From positions 1 to 64,000 of the forward strand of contig JABSRP010000013.1 of NCBI GenBank assembly GCA_013215145.1: a stretch of DNA of 64,000 nucleotides. The letters run 5' to 3'. The number at the start of each line of letters is the position of its first letter. The stretch's first letter is position 1. Shown in pieces: positions 17,932-26,127 of this stretch. A program made the position numbers and the translations under genes. The notes under the pieces were generated by a model. It saw only the letters and a program-made list of their open reading frames with translations. It was not told where the DNA came from and did not search any database. The stretch is from Pseudobacteriovorax sp. (lineage in GTDB: Bacteria > Bdellovibrionota_B > Oligoflexia > Oligoflexales > Oligoflexaceae).

Positions 17932-19257
17932 ATGTCTAAAGTTCATGTTGTTGGTGGAGGCTTGGCGGGTGTCGAGGCTGCATGGCAAGTTCTATCTCAA
18001 GGTGTACCAGTTACACTTTACGAAATGCGTCCTCATAAGCAAACCCCGGCCCATAAAACGGGTGACTTGGCAGAGTTGGTTTGCTCGAACTCCTTCAAGT
18101 CGCAATCAGAAGGCAGTGCTCCGGGACTTTTGAAAAGGGAGATGGCGTATTTCAATTCTCTGGTCGTGCAGTGTGCTAAAGAAGCAGCTGTACCTGCCGG
18201 TCAAGCGCTCGCAGTGGATAGACTTAAGTTTTCAGCATCGATTAGAAAACAGCTCGAATCATACGAAAATTTTTCTCTAGTGCATAAAGAAGTCGCCTCT
18301 ATTCCAGAAGACTTGGAAGGGTACGAGGCCGAAGATTTAGTGATTGTAGCCAGTGGACCACTTACCAGTGATGATTTGTCTAATTTCGTATCTAAGGCGA
18401 TTGGGCGAAACGACAACTTATACTTTTATGACGCGATAGCACCAGTTGTCTCTGGAGATACTCTCGATGAAACAAAAATTTTTCGAGCGAGTCGTTGGGA
18501 CGAAGATGCTGATGGTGATTACCTCAATATACCTCTGACCAAAGAACAATACGAAGAGTTTATCGATGACGTTCTGGCGGCGGAAAAAGCCCCTCTCCAC
18601 AACTTCGAAGAACCCAACTACTTCGAATCGTGCCTTCCCATAGAAGTTATGGCGGGAAGGGGTAGAGATACCCTACGCTTTGGCCCGATGAAACCTTCTG
18701 GTCTTACAGATCCTAAAACAGGACGATGGCCATACGCTAACATACAATTGCGCATGGAAGACAACCAAGGAGCTATGTATTCCCTCGTTGGATTTCAAAC
18801 AAAAATGAAATGGCCCGAGCAAAAGCGCATTTTCAGTAAGCTCCCAGGTTTAGAGAATGTAGAGTTTTATAAACTGGGTTCGGTGCATCGTAATACCTAC
18901 ATCAATGGGCCAGAAGCTCTCGATCAAAATCTTAGATTAAAAAATCGCCCAGATATTTTGATGGCAGGTCAAATTACCGGGGTTGAAGGCTACACCGAGT
19001 CTGCGGCCATCGGTCTCTTGGCGGGGCGCTCGGCGGCCTCAATTCTTACTGAGCGTAATCTTAGAATGCCGCCATTCAACACGATGATGGGTAGTTTGCT
19101 TCATCACGTGACAGTCGGTACCCGTGGTGACTACCAACCAATGAACGCGAACTTGGGCCTACTTCCTCGCATTCCCAAACAGCGCGGAGTCTCGAAAGCT
19201 GAACGCAAAAAAATTCAGTGTGAGAGAGCTTGGAACTCATTAGAACAGCACATGTAG
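17932..19257 (+). CDS. trmFO: Methylenetetrahydrofolate--tRNA-(uracil-54) methyltransferase
   Basis: TrmFO makes ribothymidine at position 54 of tRNA using methylenetetrahydrofolate and FAD. The 441 residues start with the FAD dinucleotide motif VVGGGLAGVEAAWQ. ELVCSNSFKS follows, holding a conserved Cys, then GPLTSDDLS, DAIAPVV, EVMAGRGRDTLRFGPMKPSGL and QITGVEGYTESAA. TrmFO is typical of Firmicutes and several other lineages and absent from most gamma-proteobacteria, which use SAM-dependent TrmA, so it is a useful lineage marker. TTTTAGGAGCAAGT precedes the ATG. The gene is separated from tpiA by 64 bases. Confidence 0.96.
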   Translation: MSKVHVVGGGLAGVEAAWQVLSQGVPVTLYEMRPHKQTPAHKTGDLAELVCSNSFKSQSEGSAPGLLKREMAYFNSLVVQCAKEAAVPAGQALAVDRLKFSASIRKQLESYENFSLVHKEVASIPEDLEGYEAEDLVIVASGPLTSDDLSNFVSKAIGRNDNLYFYDAIAPVVSGDTLDETKIFRASRWDEDADGDYLNIPLTKEQYEEFIDDVLAAEKAPLHNFEEPNYFESCLPIEVMAGRGRDTLRFGPMKPSGLTDPKTGRWPYANIQLRMEDNQGAMYSLVGFQTKMKWPEQKRIFSKLPGLENVEFYKLGSVHRNTYINGPEALDQNLRLKNRPDILMAGQITGVEGYTESAAIGLLAGRSAASILTERNLRMPPFNTMMGSLLHHVTVGTRGDYQPMNANLGLLPRIPKQRGVSKAERKKIQCERAWNSLEQHM

Positions 19258-19273
19258 GACCGTGATACCATGT

Positions 19274-19453
19274 ATGACAAAATTCCGTATTCTTTTGTTT
19301 TTTCTTGTGATTTTTCTTGTGATACAAGATTTTCATGAACCTTTACTAAAATTCATTGGGATTCCGGCAAGGAACTCCATCGTAGGAGACTTTGGTGAAC
19401 AGGTTGCTACTTTTAGGAAACTTATTGAGCAAAGGAGTGGGGATTCTCAGTAG
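19274..19453 (+). CDS. Possible small single-span membrane protein
   Basis: An ATG at 19274 opens a 59-residue frame with one strong hydrophobic segment (about residues 5-17) after a basic Lys/Arg start and a polar C-terminus. It begins 16 bases after trmFO and runs about 60 bases into the start of the decarboxylase gene. An AGGA sequence lies upstream, but 14 bases away, which is long. It fills an otherwise empty gap in a tight operon; chance cannot be excluded. No family recognised. Confidence 0.35.
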   Translation: MTKFRILLFFLVIFLVIQDFHEPLLKFIGIPARNSIVGDFGEQVATFRKLIEQRSGDSQ

Positions 19454-20219
19454 AGTCCACATCCCAATCCTTTCAAGAGGTTTGAATGTTGCCTTCGTGA
19501 AAGTATTTGGCATAAACATGGACGAGGCGGAGCATCAAATCTCTGGCTATAAAACGATCGAGGATATCTTTACCCGAAGGCTTAAGTCTGGCGCTAGACC
19601 AATTACCGGGCCCATTGCGGTGCCTGCTGATGGTGTGTGGAGTCAGGGAGGGCATGTAGTTGAATCAGATCAGGCCATCCAGGTTAAGGGGCTAACCTAT
19701 TCTCTCAGTGAACTGGTTGGGTTTAAGCACGAACGGCCTTTTACCTATTTTTCAACAGTCTACCTAGCTCCTCACAATTATCACCGGGTCCACAGCCCTA
19801 TTGCAGGAAACTTGAGGGCGCTTCTCTATATCCCTGGGGCAGTTTGGCCAGTCAATAAGCCCTTAGTGCGCTATTTACCGAGGCTATTCAATCGAAATGA
19901 GAGACTCGTGTTTCAAATAGAAGCAGAAAATGGCGGTACTGTTTATGTCGTTATGGTCGGGGCATTGAATGTGGCTAGGATGGTGACTCCATTTTGGAGG
20001 GGATTTGCCTCCAATGACAACTTTGCACATAGAAATCAACAGATAAAAGCTCTAGAACAGCCTATTGGTCTTGAAGTTGGAGACGAGCTGGGAACATTTA
20101 TGCTCGGCTCTACGGCTGTCGTAGTATGTGATGACAAGGCTATGGAAATATACGATGAAATTTGCGGAGACTTGCCTCGCGGACGACCTGTTCGCATGGG
20201 GGAAGCTCTTGCTCCCTAA
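19395..20219 (+). CDS. psd: Phosphatidylserine decarboxylase proenzyme
   Basis: Psd makes phosphatidylethanolamine from phosphatidylserine at the inner membrane. The 274 residues have YFSTVYLAPHNYHRVHSP (His and Asp region), VVMVGALNVARM and the self-cleavage site LGSTAVVV near the C-terminus, where Ser becomes the pyruvoyl group of the alpha chain. The preferred start is the GTG at 19395, with AGGAG six bases upstream; a TTG one codon earlier is too close to that site. The gene overlaps the small membrane ORF upstream. The next gene begins 14 bases after its stop. Confidence 0.93.
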   Translation: MNRLLLLGNLLSKGVGILSRVHIPILSRGLNVAFVKVFGINMDEAEHQISGYKTIEDIFTRRLKSGARPITGPIAVPADGVWSQGGHVVESDQAIQVKGLTYSLSELVGFKHERPFTYFSTVYLAPHNYHRVHSPIAGNLRALLYIPGAVWPVNKPLVRYLPRLFNRNERLVFQIEAENGGTVYVVMVGALNVARMVTPFWRGFASNDNFAHRNQQIKALEQPIGLEVGDELGTFMLGSTAVVVCDDKAMEIYDEICGDLPRGRPVRMGEALAP

Positions 20220-20233
20220 ATATAGGAGTCGGT

Positions 20234-21643
20234 ATGCTAAAACAAGGAAGGCGCACCAGTGTAGTCTGGTCGTTTGAAGAAGAAAGTTTAACGAAAGAAT
20301 ACCTTGAGAATATCAAGGGCACAGATATCGACGCTATAAGAGTCGCGTTTCGACCGGAAAATATCGCCTCAGCCTTGGAAATTGTCGGCTCTCTAAAAGG
20401 ACTAAACTCTGAGCAAAGTTTTCCTGTGATCGTTGATATTTTTAAAAATCCTCGGGCTGTCTTTCGCTGTGCAGAATCAGAGATCGAACTTAAATTTGAA
20501 GACTCTTTCAAGATCCTAAAATCCGACAAAAGTCAGCGAATTTTTCTGGAAACTGAAGATTGGGATAGCCTATTCGTGCCTGGCGCTACAGTCTATTGCG
20601 GAAGCGAAGCTATTTTGAACACGGTTTCCGTTACCAATGACGCCGTAGTTTTGGAAGTTCTTCAGGGTGGCACTTGCTATGACCAAACAGAGTTGTACGT
20701 TCCAAAAACCCAAGCCGGCCCTACTTTTGAAGATATTCCTGACCAAGCTTGGTTGGTGGCAGAGAATCCCCATGTCGACTACATAGTTCTCCCCTCGTTT
20801 GAGTCAGCAGAGGACATTAAAAAGGTTATCGACAGAATTCAACAAGGTGAATATGCACCATGGTTACTGTTGAAGATAGGAAGTGAAAAAACCTACGAGA
20901 ATCTTGCCGAGCTTTTGCCTTACGTTCGTGGCGCCCTCTTGTCAAGAATTGAGCTGGCAATGCATATGGATCCTGCGAAAATCCCAATGCTTACAAAAGA
21001 AGTTATCCAATTGTGTAAGGACCACACAAAAATCAGCCTAGTTGCAAGTGACATGCTTGGCTCTATGAGGCATAACGCCACTCCGACGCGAGCAGAAGTG
21101 TCTGACATCGGCAATGCTGTTCTTGATGGGGCAGATGCTGTTGTCCTGTCTGATGTGCTAGCAAAAGGGAAATACGCAAAAAGAGGCTTAGAGCTTGCTC
21201 AAAAAACAGTGATGGATATTGAGTCATCTGCTGCCAATATGAGACTGAACTGGCAAAAAGTTCAACCTGAAATCAAAGATGAGATCCACGCAGTGACTTT
21301 TGCGGCCTATAGGGCTGCGTTTAGGAACGCGGCCAAAGCCATCGTTTGCATCACTAAGATGGGAAATACCGCAATTCATCTGTCGTCATTCGACATTGAA
21401 ACTCCCATCATCGCCATCTCGCTTTCCGAAGACGTTGTGAGACGCCTTAAATTAGTGAGGGGTGTAGATGGGGTTTGCATCGATGAGCTTCCCTCAGTGG
21501 ATCAGGTTTTACCTCTGATAAACTCTATGCTGGTGCAAGATAGCTGGCTTTCCTCTGGCGATAAATATGTATTTGTTTCGGTAACCCATTCTTCGATATC
21601 GGTTGCAGAGAGTAACCTATTCACCATTCAAACGGTGGATTAA
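20234..21643 (+). CDS. Pyruvate-kinase-like protein, probably catalytically dead
   Basis: The 469-residue protein aligns along its length with pyruvate kinase. Its best match is the helix-6 region MLGSMRHNATPTRAEVSD-to-AKGKY (about residues 277-315), then a C-terminal effector-like domain. The active site has been rewritten. The N-terminal substrate block RLNFSHG is replaced by IRVAFRPEN. The metal ligand in KIEN is replaced by KIGS (the Lys is kept, the Glu lost). The ARGDLG metal loop reads SRIELAM. It probably cannot bind Mg2+-phosphoenolpyruvate normally. The ATG at 20234 with AGGAG five bases upstream is the clear start. It lies between psd and a CYTH-domain gene, four bases before the latter. 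A regulatory or structural role is inference. Confidence 0.8.
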   Translation: MLKQGRRTSVVWSFEEESLTKEYLENIKGTDIDAIRVAFRPENIASALEIVGSLKGLNSEQSFPVIVDIFKNPRAVFRCAESEIELKFEDSFKILKSDKSQRIFLETEDWDSLFVPGATVYCGSEAILNTVSVTNDAVVLEVLQGGTCYDQTELYVPKTQAGPTFEDIPDQAWLVAENPHVDYIVLPSFESAEDIKKVIDRIQQGEYAPWLLLKIGSEKTYENLAELLPYVRGALLSRIELAMHMDPAKIPMLTKEVIQLCKDHTKISLVASDMLGSMRHNATPTRAEVSDIGNAVLDGADAVVLSDVLAKGKYAKRGLELAQKTVMDIESSAANMRLNWQKVQPEIKDEIHAVTFAAYRAAFRNAAKAIVCITKMGNTAIHLSSFDIETPIIAISLSEDVVRRLKLVRGVDGVCIDELPSVDQVLPLINSMLVQDSWLSSGDKYVFVSVTHSSISVAESNLFTIQTVD

Positions 21644-21647
21644 TACT

Positions 21648-22229
21648 ATGACAGAGGCGCCCACTGAGTATTTAGAGATCGAATACAAATACGTTTTGGA
21701 CGATAAAGACAACGATGGGCTTATTCGTAAAGCGATTTCGGAACTTGGTCCTGTTAAGACCTTTCAAGTGGACGTGGAGGATAGTTATTTTTACTCACCT
21801 TTGACTCCTGATTATGTATTCCGCCACAGATTCGATCGGGAAATTCAGCAACTCACCATGAAGAGCATCACGAAAGATCCGACAGTCAGAAAAGAAGTGA
21901 ATATCGCTCTAAATCAAGACCGAGGAAGCCAATTGGCGGCAGTCCATGCTTTTTTAGAGCCCTTGCAGGTCTCTATTAGTGCCACAATCAAAAAAAGGGT
22001 TTGGGCGTATTATTTTCGCGATGTTGAAATCGTCTACTACGAAGCTTCGAGACATGGCTGTGATGTAAGCTGCGTCGAAATTGAGGCCATTGATCCCGAG
22101 ACTGTACAGAGAGGAAAAGAGCTTATTGAGCTTTACGCCAATAAGCTTTGTCTCGATCCAGAAATGCTAAGCTCGTCTGCCCTGTTCAGCCTTTTAGTCC
22201 CAGAGTTTTCCGAAATGGATTTGGCATAA
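21648..22229 (+). CDS. CYTH-domain protein (triphosphate tunnel/class IV cyclase family)
   Basis: The 193-residue protein starts with the CYTH signature EIEYKY (ExExK). Alternating charged strands follow (FRHRFDRE, LTMKSITKDPTVRKEVNI, VWAYYFRDVEIVYYEA, VSCVEIEA), as in the tunnel-shaped beta barrel of class IV adenylate cyclases, thiamine triphosphatases and inorganic triphosphatases. Substrate cannot be predicted. The sequence includes the paired acidic strands needed for metal binding, so it may be active. The start ATG is four bases after the stop of the pyruvate-kinase-like gene, so the two are co-expressed. A structured non-coding stretch follows. Confidence 0.8.
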   Translation: MTEAPTEYLEIEYKYVLDDKDNDGLIRKAISELGPVKTFQVDVEDSYFYSPLTPDYVFRHRFDREIQQLTMKSITKDPTVRKEVNIALNQDRGSQLAAVHAFLEPLQVSISATIKKRVWAYYFRDVEIVYYEASRHGCDVSCVEIEAIDPETVQRGKELIELYANKLCLDPEMLSSSALFSLLVPEFSEMDLA

Positions 22230-22278
22230 AGCAAATCATTACATGAAATTTTAATATTCTCTGTGGTATGAATGTTCT

Positions 22279-22358
22279 CTGCTGCGTCCGGCAAATTTTA
22301 CCTGACGGGCAGTAGTTAATAAAATGTATCATGTTGGCTGAGCAAGCCTAAAGGCTTG
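22279..22358 (+). ncRNA. Two-hairpin RNA leader of unknown class
   Basis: A stem of about ten pairs with a two-base bulge (CTGCTGCGTC at 22279-22288 with GACGGGCAGTAG at 22304-22315) is followed by a perfect six-pair hairpin with TAAA loop (CAAGCC / GGCTTG, 22343-22358). It sits between the CYTH gene and the large exported protein. It lacks a T-tract, so it is not a good terminator. Known riboswitch cores I looked for (GEMM, others) do not fit. Confidence 0.35.
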
Positions 22359-22424
22359 ACTGTTCCTTCCGACACTGATGCTAGACTCATGCGACCTTTA
22401 ATTCCGTGGAAGGCTATTGTCATA

Positions 22425-24422
22425 ATGACTGGTTTTGGTAAACGACATGTCTTGGCGAAAATGGTATTCACTGCCGGCGTTGCGACGACAGGGGTTTCTG
22501 CTCAAGAGTTTCAAAACTCTACTTTCGAAATTCCATACTGGGATAGGTCATCCACTCCAGTAGCACATTTGATCGGTAAACCCATAGACACCAAGTCACT
22601 TTTTAACTTCCCGAAAATTCGTGGAATCGAGGTCGATTCGCCAGATTGTGCCGCCGTGGCCGGTTGTGCTGTTGGGAGCGAGTCAAGCCCGCTCTTGACC
22701 GAAACTCCGACTGGCGACCAGAAAATGTTGATTGACGGCGTAGGTTCGGAAGTGGATGTGACACATTTGACTGGAACGAACAGTCAGGTTTTTATCCGCG
22801 ACGCTGGCATTGTAAAATTTAACAAAGAACTCGGCCGACTTGTGGGGGTTTCTGCGGGAAGTACAGAGCTATACGTCATCAATGGGATCGACATGCAGAT
22901 TGTTCCGGTTTCGGTGGTTGGTAGCCAAGATCTCGCATTCTCTGGTGATTTGGCTAAAGTTGATCTAACGACTACGTCAAGCGGTGAAAATAGCGTCGAC
23001 TTTGCCCGACTTAGCGAGCCATACGAGGCGGGTGCTAATATACCAAGTCTGCGCCTTCCTGTGTTTTCTGACGATTATCAAATCAACGATCAGCTACTTT
23101 CCTTTCAACGGGAATATGGCCAGGCAAAATTTAAGAAAATCGCTATCCGTGCTGTGGACTACCTATCGAGCAAAGGACAGGAAAAGCCTGGAGGCGTTCC
23201 CGGTGTTACCGTTCGCCTTATTGGTAGTGACTTTGTTGGTCGGACCAATGTTCAGGGGATTGTAGAGGTTGCTGATGTTCCCATTGGCAGCCGATTTAAC
23301 GTGAAGTTCGAGGATAAGGCTGGTCGCATCATGGAACAGATGACTGAGCTAGCTACCGAGTCTACGCGGGCGGGAGAGATCTTTACGGTACGGATTATGC
23401 CATACGAGACGTTTTCCTTATATACCCAGATGACTGATGTGACCCAGAAAGCTTACCTATCTTCCATGTGCGTTCGTTTGATGACCTATGACGGTAACTC
23501 TCCACTAGATGGGTTCAGCCTACAAATTACTAACGAGCCCGTAAACAGTGAGGCTAGAGGACCGTTTTATCTTAACAACTACGTTCCGGACTTATCCTTG
23601 TCGGCAACGGGACAAACGGGGCGGGCCTGTTTCTTCAATCTCGAGCCAGGGTTGGTTGAGTTGGATATCTTGGAAGAGGATCAGTTGGTTGGAACAACCA
23701 CTATTTCGCTGGGTGAAGGGCTTCACCTAGAAGAGGATATAGCTCTTTCTGATAGCGGAGCGATTAAGGCTCAAGTAGTCGCTATGCCTGGAGTGGTGGA
23801 TATGATTCACCGGAACGTGGTTGGATACTATCCCTTAGATTACGTAGACATGACAAAAGTTTCTAGCGACGATGATTTCGAAGTGCTTGCCCCAGGTTTG
23901 ATTAAGTTTCCGAGAGGGACAACGAGTAACAGAGGCCGTGCTTTCGGCATCGTTAGGGTTTCTGATTTCGAGGACGCTCTTTATGTTTTTGATGAAGTGA
24001 CCCGTTCTAGCCAGGCCCAGGGTGTAGAAGTCGTAAAACTGTTACAGGCGGGATTTGTTGAAGAGCTCTACCGCCTTTTATACGAAGATACTGAACAAGC
24101 GCGATTTGCTTACGACAGTTCGTCAGGTAAAGTATTCGTAAGGCATGGAATTGAAGAGCAGGTAGACCCCGATTCTGTTAGCTTCAAACTATTAAACCAA
24201 TATGGAAACGAAGTTTCTGATGGATGGATTTTTGGAAGTGGTGAAGACGGGTTTGTTAATGCGATGTTCTTCAACGTTGAACCAGGTCTTTATAGCCTTG
24301 TAGTTCAGACGGAAAGAAATCACTGGCTTGATGCCACAACACTTCCGGTTGGGGAGAGCCTTACTACAGTTATCCAAACTGGCAAACCGCTTGTTCCGAT
24401 GTCACAAACAAAGAAAAACTAA
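22425..24422 (+). CDS. Large exported protein with carboxypeptidase-regulatory-like repeats
   Basis: I do not recognise this protein as a whole. From the ATG at 22425 it has 665 residues, and a signal peptide would be cleaved after VSAQ. In-frame starts at 22356 (TTG) and 22389 (ATG) exist. I prefer 22425 because GGAAGG lies 11 bases upstream and the signal peptide begins properly. The mature part has beta-sandwich-like segments such as PGGVPGVTVRLIGSDF...GRTNVQGIVEVADVPIG (about residues 270-300) and later FFNLEPGLVELDI and FFNVEPGLYSLVVQT, a repeat typical of CarboxypepD_reg or Cna-B-like sandwich folds. It probably acts in the envelope or is secreted. A conserved-looking CAAVAGCAVG motif lies near the N-terminus. 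It converges on dapB. Confidence 0.6.
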   Translation: MTGFGKRHVLAKMVFTAGVATTGVSAQEFQNSTFEIPYWDRSSTPVAHLIGKPIDTKSLFNFPKIRGIEVDSPDCAAVAGCAVGSESSPLLTETPTGDQKMLIDGVGSEVDVTHLTGTNSQVFIRDAGIVKFNKELGRLVGVSAGSTELYVINGIDMQIVPVSVVGSQDLAFSGDLAKVDLTTTSSGENSVDFARLSEPYEAGANIPSLRLPVFSDDYQINDQLLSFQREYGQAKFKKIAIRAVDYLSSKGQEKPGGVPGVTVRLIGSDFVGRTNVQGIVEVADVPIGSRFNVKFEDKAGRIMEQMTELATESTRAGEIFTVRIMPYETFSLYTQMTDVTQKAYLSSMCVRLMTYDGNSPLDGFSLQITNEPVNSEARGPFYLNNYVPDLSLSATGQTGRACFFNLEPGLVELDILEEDQLVGTTTISLGEGLHLEEDIALSDSGAIKAQVVAMPGVVDMIHRNVVGYYPLDYVDMTKVSSDDDFEVLAPGLIKFPRGTTSNRGRAFGIVRVSDFEDALYVFDEVTRSSQAQGVEVVKLLQAGFVEELYRLLYEDTEQARFAYDSSSGKVFVRHGIEEQVDPDSVSFKLLNQYGNEVSDGWIFGSGEDGFVNAMFFNVEPGLYSLVVQTERNHWLDATTLPVGESLTTVIQTGKPLVPMSQTKKN

Positions 24423-24428
24423 TTAATC

Positions 24429-25223
24429 TTATAAGTTGACCAAGTCTATGTCTTCGATCCCATAGTGTTTGCCGAAGTTAGCATGCTTGACCATCCAATG
24501 GGTAAGTTTGATAGCGCCTTGAGCAAACAACTCCCTAGAAACAGCTCTGTGTTCGAAGGATAGTTCCTCATAGTCTCCGAGAAATTTTACCGAGTGCTCA
24601 CCAAACACAGAACCGCCTCTTAAGGCTACGACACCGAGTTCATTTTCATTCCGCTTCCCTTTTCGGTCGGTCACTACTTCGCGGTCAGAGGCCCTTGCAA
24701 TCTGACTAGCCAAGAATAAGGCGGTACCACTAGGGGCGTCGATTTTGTTTCTGTGGTGACTCTCGACGATTTCAATATCAAATGACCCTTTGGATAAGGT
24801 TTGGGACACCTCTCGGCTCACCTTCATCAGAATTAGCACGCCCAGGCTGGTGTTAGGCGCAAACAAGATGGCATGTCCTGACTCCTTGGCAAGATTCTTC
24901 CAATTCCTGAGCTGGTCCTGACTAAGCCCAGTAGAGCCAATCAGGATTTTCTTGGAGATACCTTGATCCAACCTAGAAACTGATTCAAAAAGCAAATCAT
25001 TTCCTTCAGAATTCGAAAAATCAATAATGACATCTATCTTTGCTAGGTCATGAGATAGGACAGCAGAATCCACCTCTTTTTTTTCTTGAAAAGGGTTTTT
25101 GATATAATTTCTACCTGACCCCCCAAAAACTTCTAAACCTTGACCTTCTTGCTCCAAGAGCTTTTGAATGGTTTGCCCCATCCGGCCGTTATAGCCGTGA
25201 ATCCATACTTTACTAGACGTCAT
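24429..25223 (-). CDS. dapB: 4-hydroxy-tetrahydrodipicolinate reductase
   Basis: DapB reduces the DapA product in the diaminopimelate/lysine pathway. The 264 residues have the N-terminal Rossmann motif WIHGYNGRMGQTI, then DFSN, IGSTGLSQDQ, FAPNTSLGV, and the signature block VESHHRNKIDAPSGTAL with His-His and Lys, followed by GVVALRGGSVFGEH. It is the last gene of the unit that includes dapA and the ArgH-like fusion; only seven bases separate it from dapA. Its product feeds both lysine and the DAP of the cell wall, linking it to mpl and ldcA nearby. Confidence 0.97.
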   Translation of the reverse strand: MTSSKVWIHGYNGRMGQTIQKLLEQEGQGLEVFGGSGRNYIKNPFQEKKEVDSAVLSHDLAKIDVIIDFSNSEGNDLLFESVSRLDQGISKKILIGSTGLSQDQLRNWKNLAKESGHAILFAPNTSLGVLILMKVSREVSQTLSKGSFDIEIVESHHRNKIDAPSGTALFLASQIARASDREVVTDRKGKRNENELGVVALRGGSVFGEHSVKFLGDYEELSFEHRAVSRELFAQGAIKLTHWMVKHANFGKHYGIEDIDLVNL

Positions 25224-25230
25224 AAGTGAT

Positions 25231-26127
25231 CTACCTGCTTTCTATTTTGGTTAATACGGCTTCATATTCCGAGAGAATGATTTTTTGGCTTTTCTCAGAA
25301 ACTGGAACCATAGGCAGTCTAAAGACATTTTTGCATAACCCCATTGACGTCATAACCGCTTTGAGGGGACAAGGGTTGGGTTCGATGAATAAGGACCTTA
25401 TGAACGGGGCCAAGATATCATTGATCCTTCTGGCCTCGTTAGTACTGCCGGAGGTAGAATGCTCTTGAATGTCCACCACAAGTTTGGGGAAAACGTTAGC
25501 TACCACACTAATCACACCTTGTCCGCCAACAGCATTCGAGGCTAGGAAGGTGGGATCGTCACCACTCAGCACGGACTGTTTAGTTTTGGTACTCACGTCA
25601 TGAAACAAAGCGACATTTCCGGAAGCCTCTTTGACCGAAACAATACTCTCGTTTTGACAAATGTCAGCAATGTCGCTTGACGACAACAGCTGTCCAGTCC
25701 GAGCAGGAACATGATAAAGACACAATCCAAGCTTTGTCGCCTCAGACACTGCTTTATAGTGTGCTTTCAAACCACTGAGGCTAGGCTTATTGTATGGCGG
25801 GGTCACTACCAACAAGGAGTCAGCTCCTGCATCACTCAATAGTTTTGCAAGTTCTACGGAATGTTGGGTATTGCTACCACCGCAACCTGCCATGACATGT
25901 ATATTGGTGGGAAGCTGAGCTTTGGCTCTACGAACGAGTGCTAGCTGCTCCTGAACCGTAATAGTCGGTGATTCGCCTGTAGTCCCACAAACCACGACTC
26001 CATTCACACCGCCTTTGGCTTGGTGCTCCAGGATCTTGTCAAAGGAATCCCAGTCGATCTCTCCCGATTCTAGAAAGGGTGTAACAATTGCAGTAAAGAC
26101 ACCAGACACTAGCTGAAAATTATTCAT
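25231..26127 (-). CDS. dapA: 4-hydroxy-tetrahydrodipicolinate synthase
   Basis: DapA condenses pyruvate with aspartate semialdehyde. The 298 residues contain GVFTAIVTPF, VVCGTTGESPT, VVTPPYNKPS, LYHVPARTG and SVKEASGNV with the Schiff-base Lys, then SGDDPTFL. The length is typical. The start overlaps the end of the ArgH-like gene by four bases, so translation of the two is coupled, and dapB follows after seven bases. In many deltaproteobacteria argH, a small lipoprotein gene, lysA and dapAB form one cluster; here lysA is absent and the first two look fused. Confidence 0.97.
   Translation of the reverse strand: MNNFQLVSGVFTAIVTPFLESGEIDWDSFDKILEHQAKGGVNGVVVCGTTGESPTITVQEQLALVRRAKAQLPTNIHVMAGCGGSNTQHSVELAKLLSDAGADSLLVVTPPYNKPSLSGLKAHYKAVSEATKLGLCLYHVPARTGQLLSSSDIADICQNESIVSVKEASGNVALFHDVSTKTKQSVLSGDDPTFLASNAVGGQGVISVVANVFPKLVVDIQEHSTSGSTNEARRINDILAPFIRSLFIEPNPCPLKAVMTSMGLCKNVFRLPMVPVSEKSQKIILSEYEAVLTKIESR

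Noticed and set aside
22260..22358. GEMM (cyclic-di-GMP) riboswitch
   Set aside because: GGCAAA and similar scraps occur, but the two-helix core and tetraloop-receptor order of GEMM do not.
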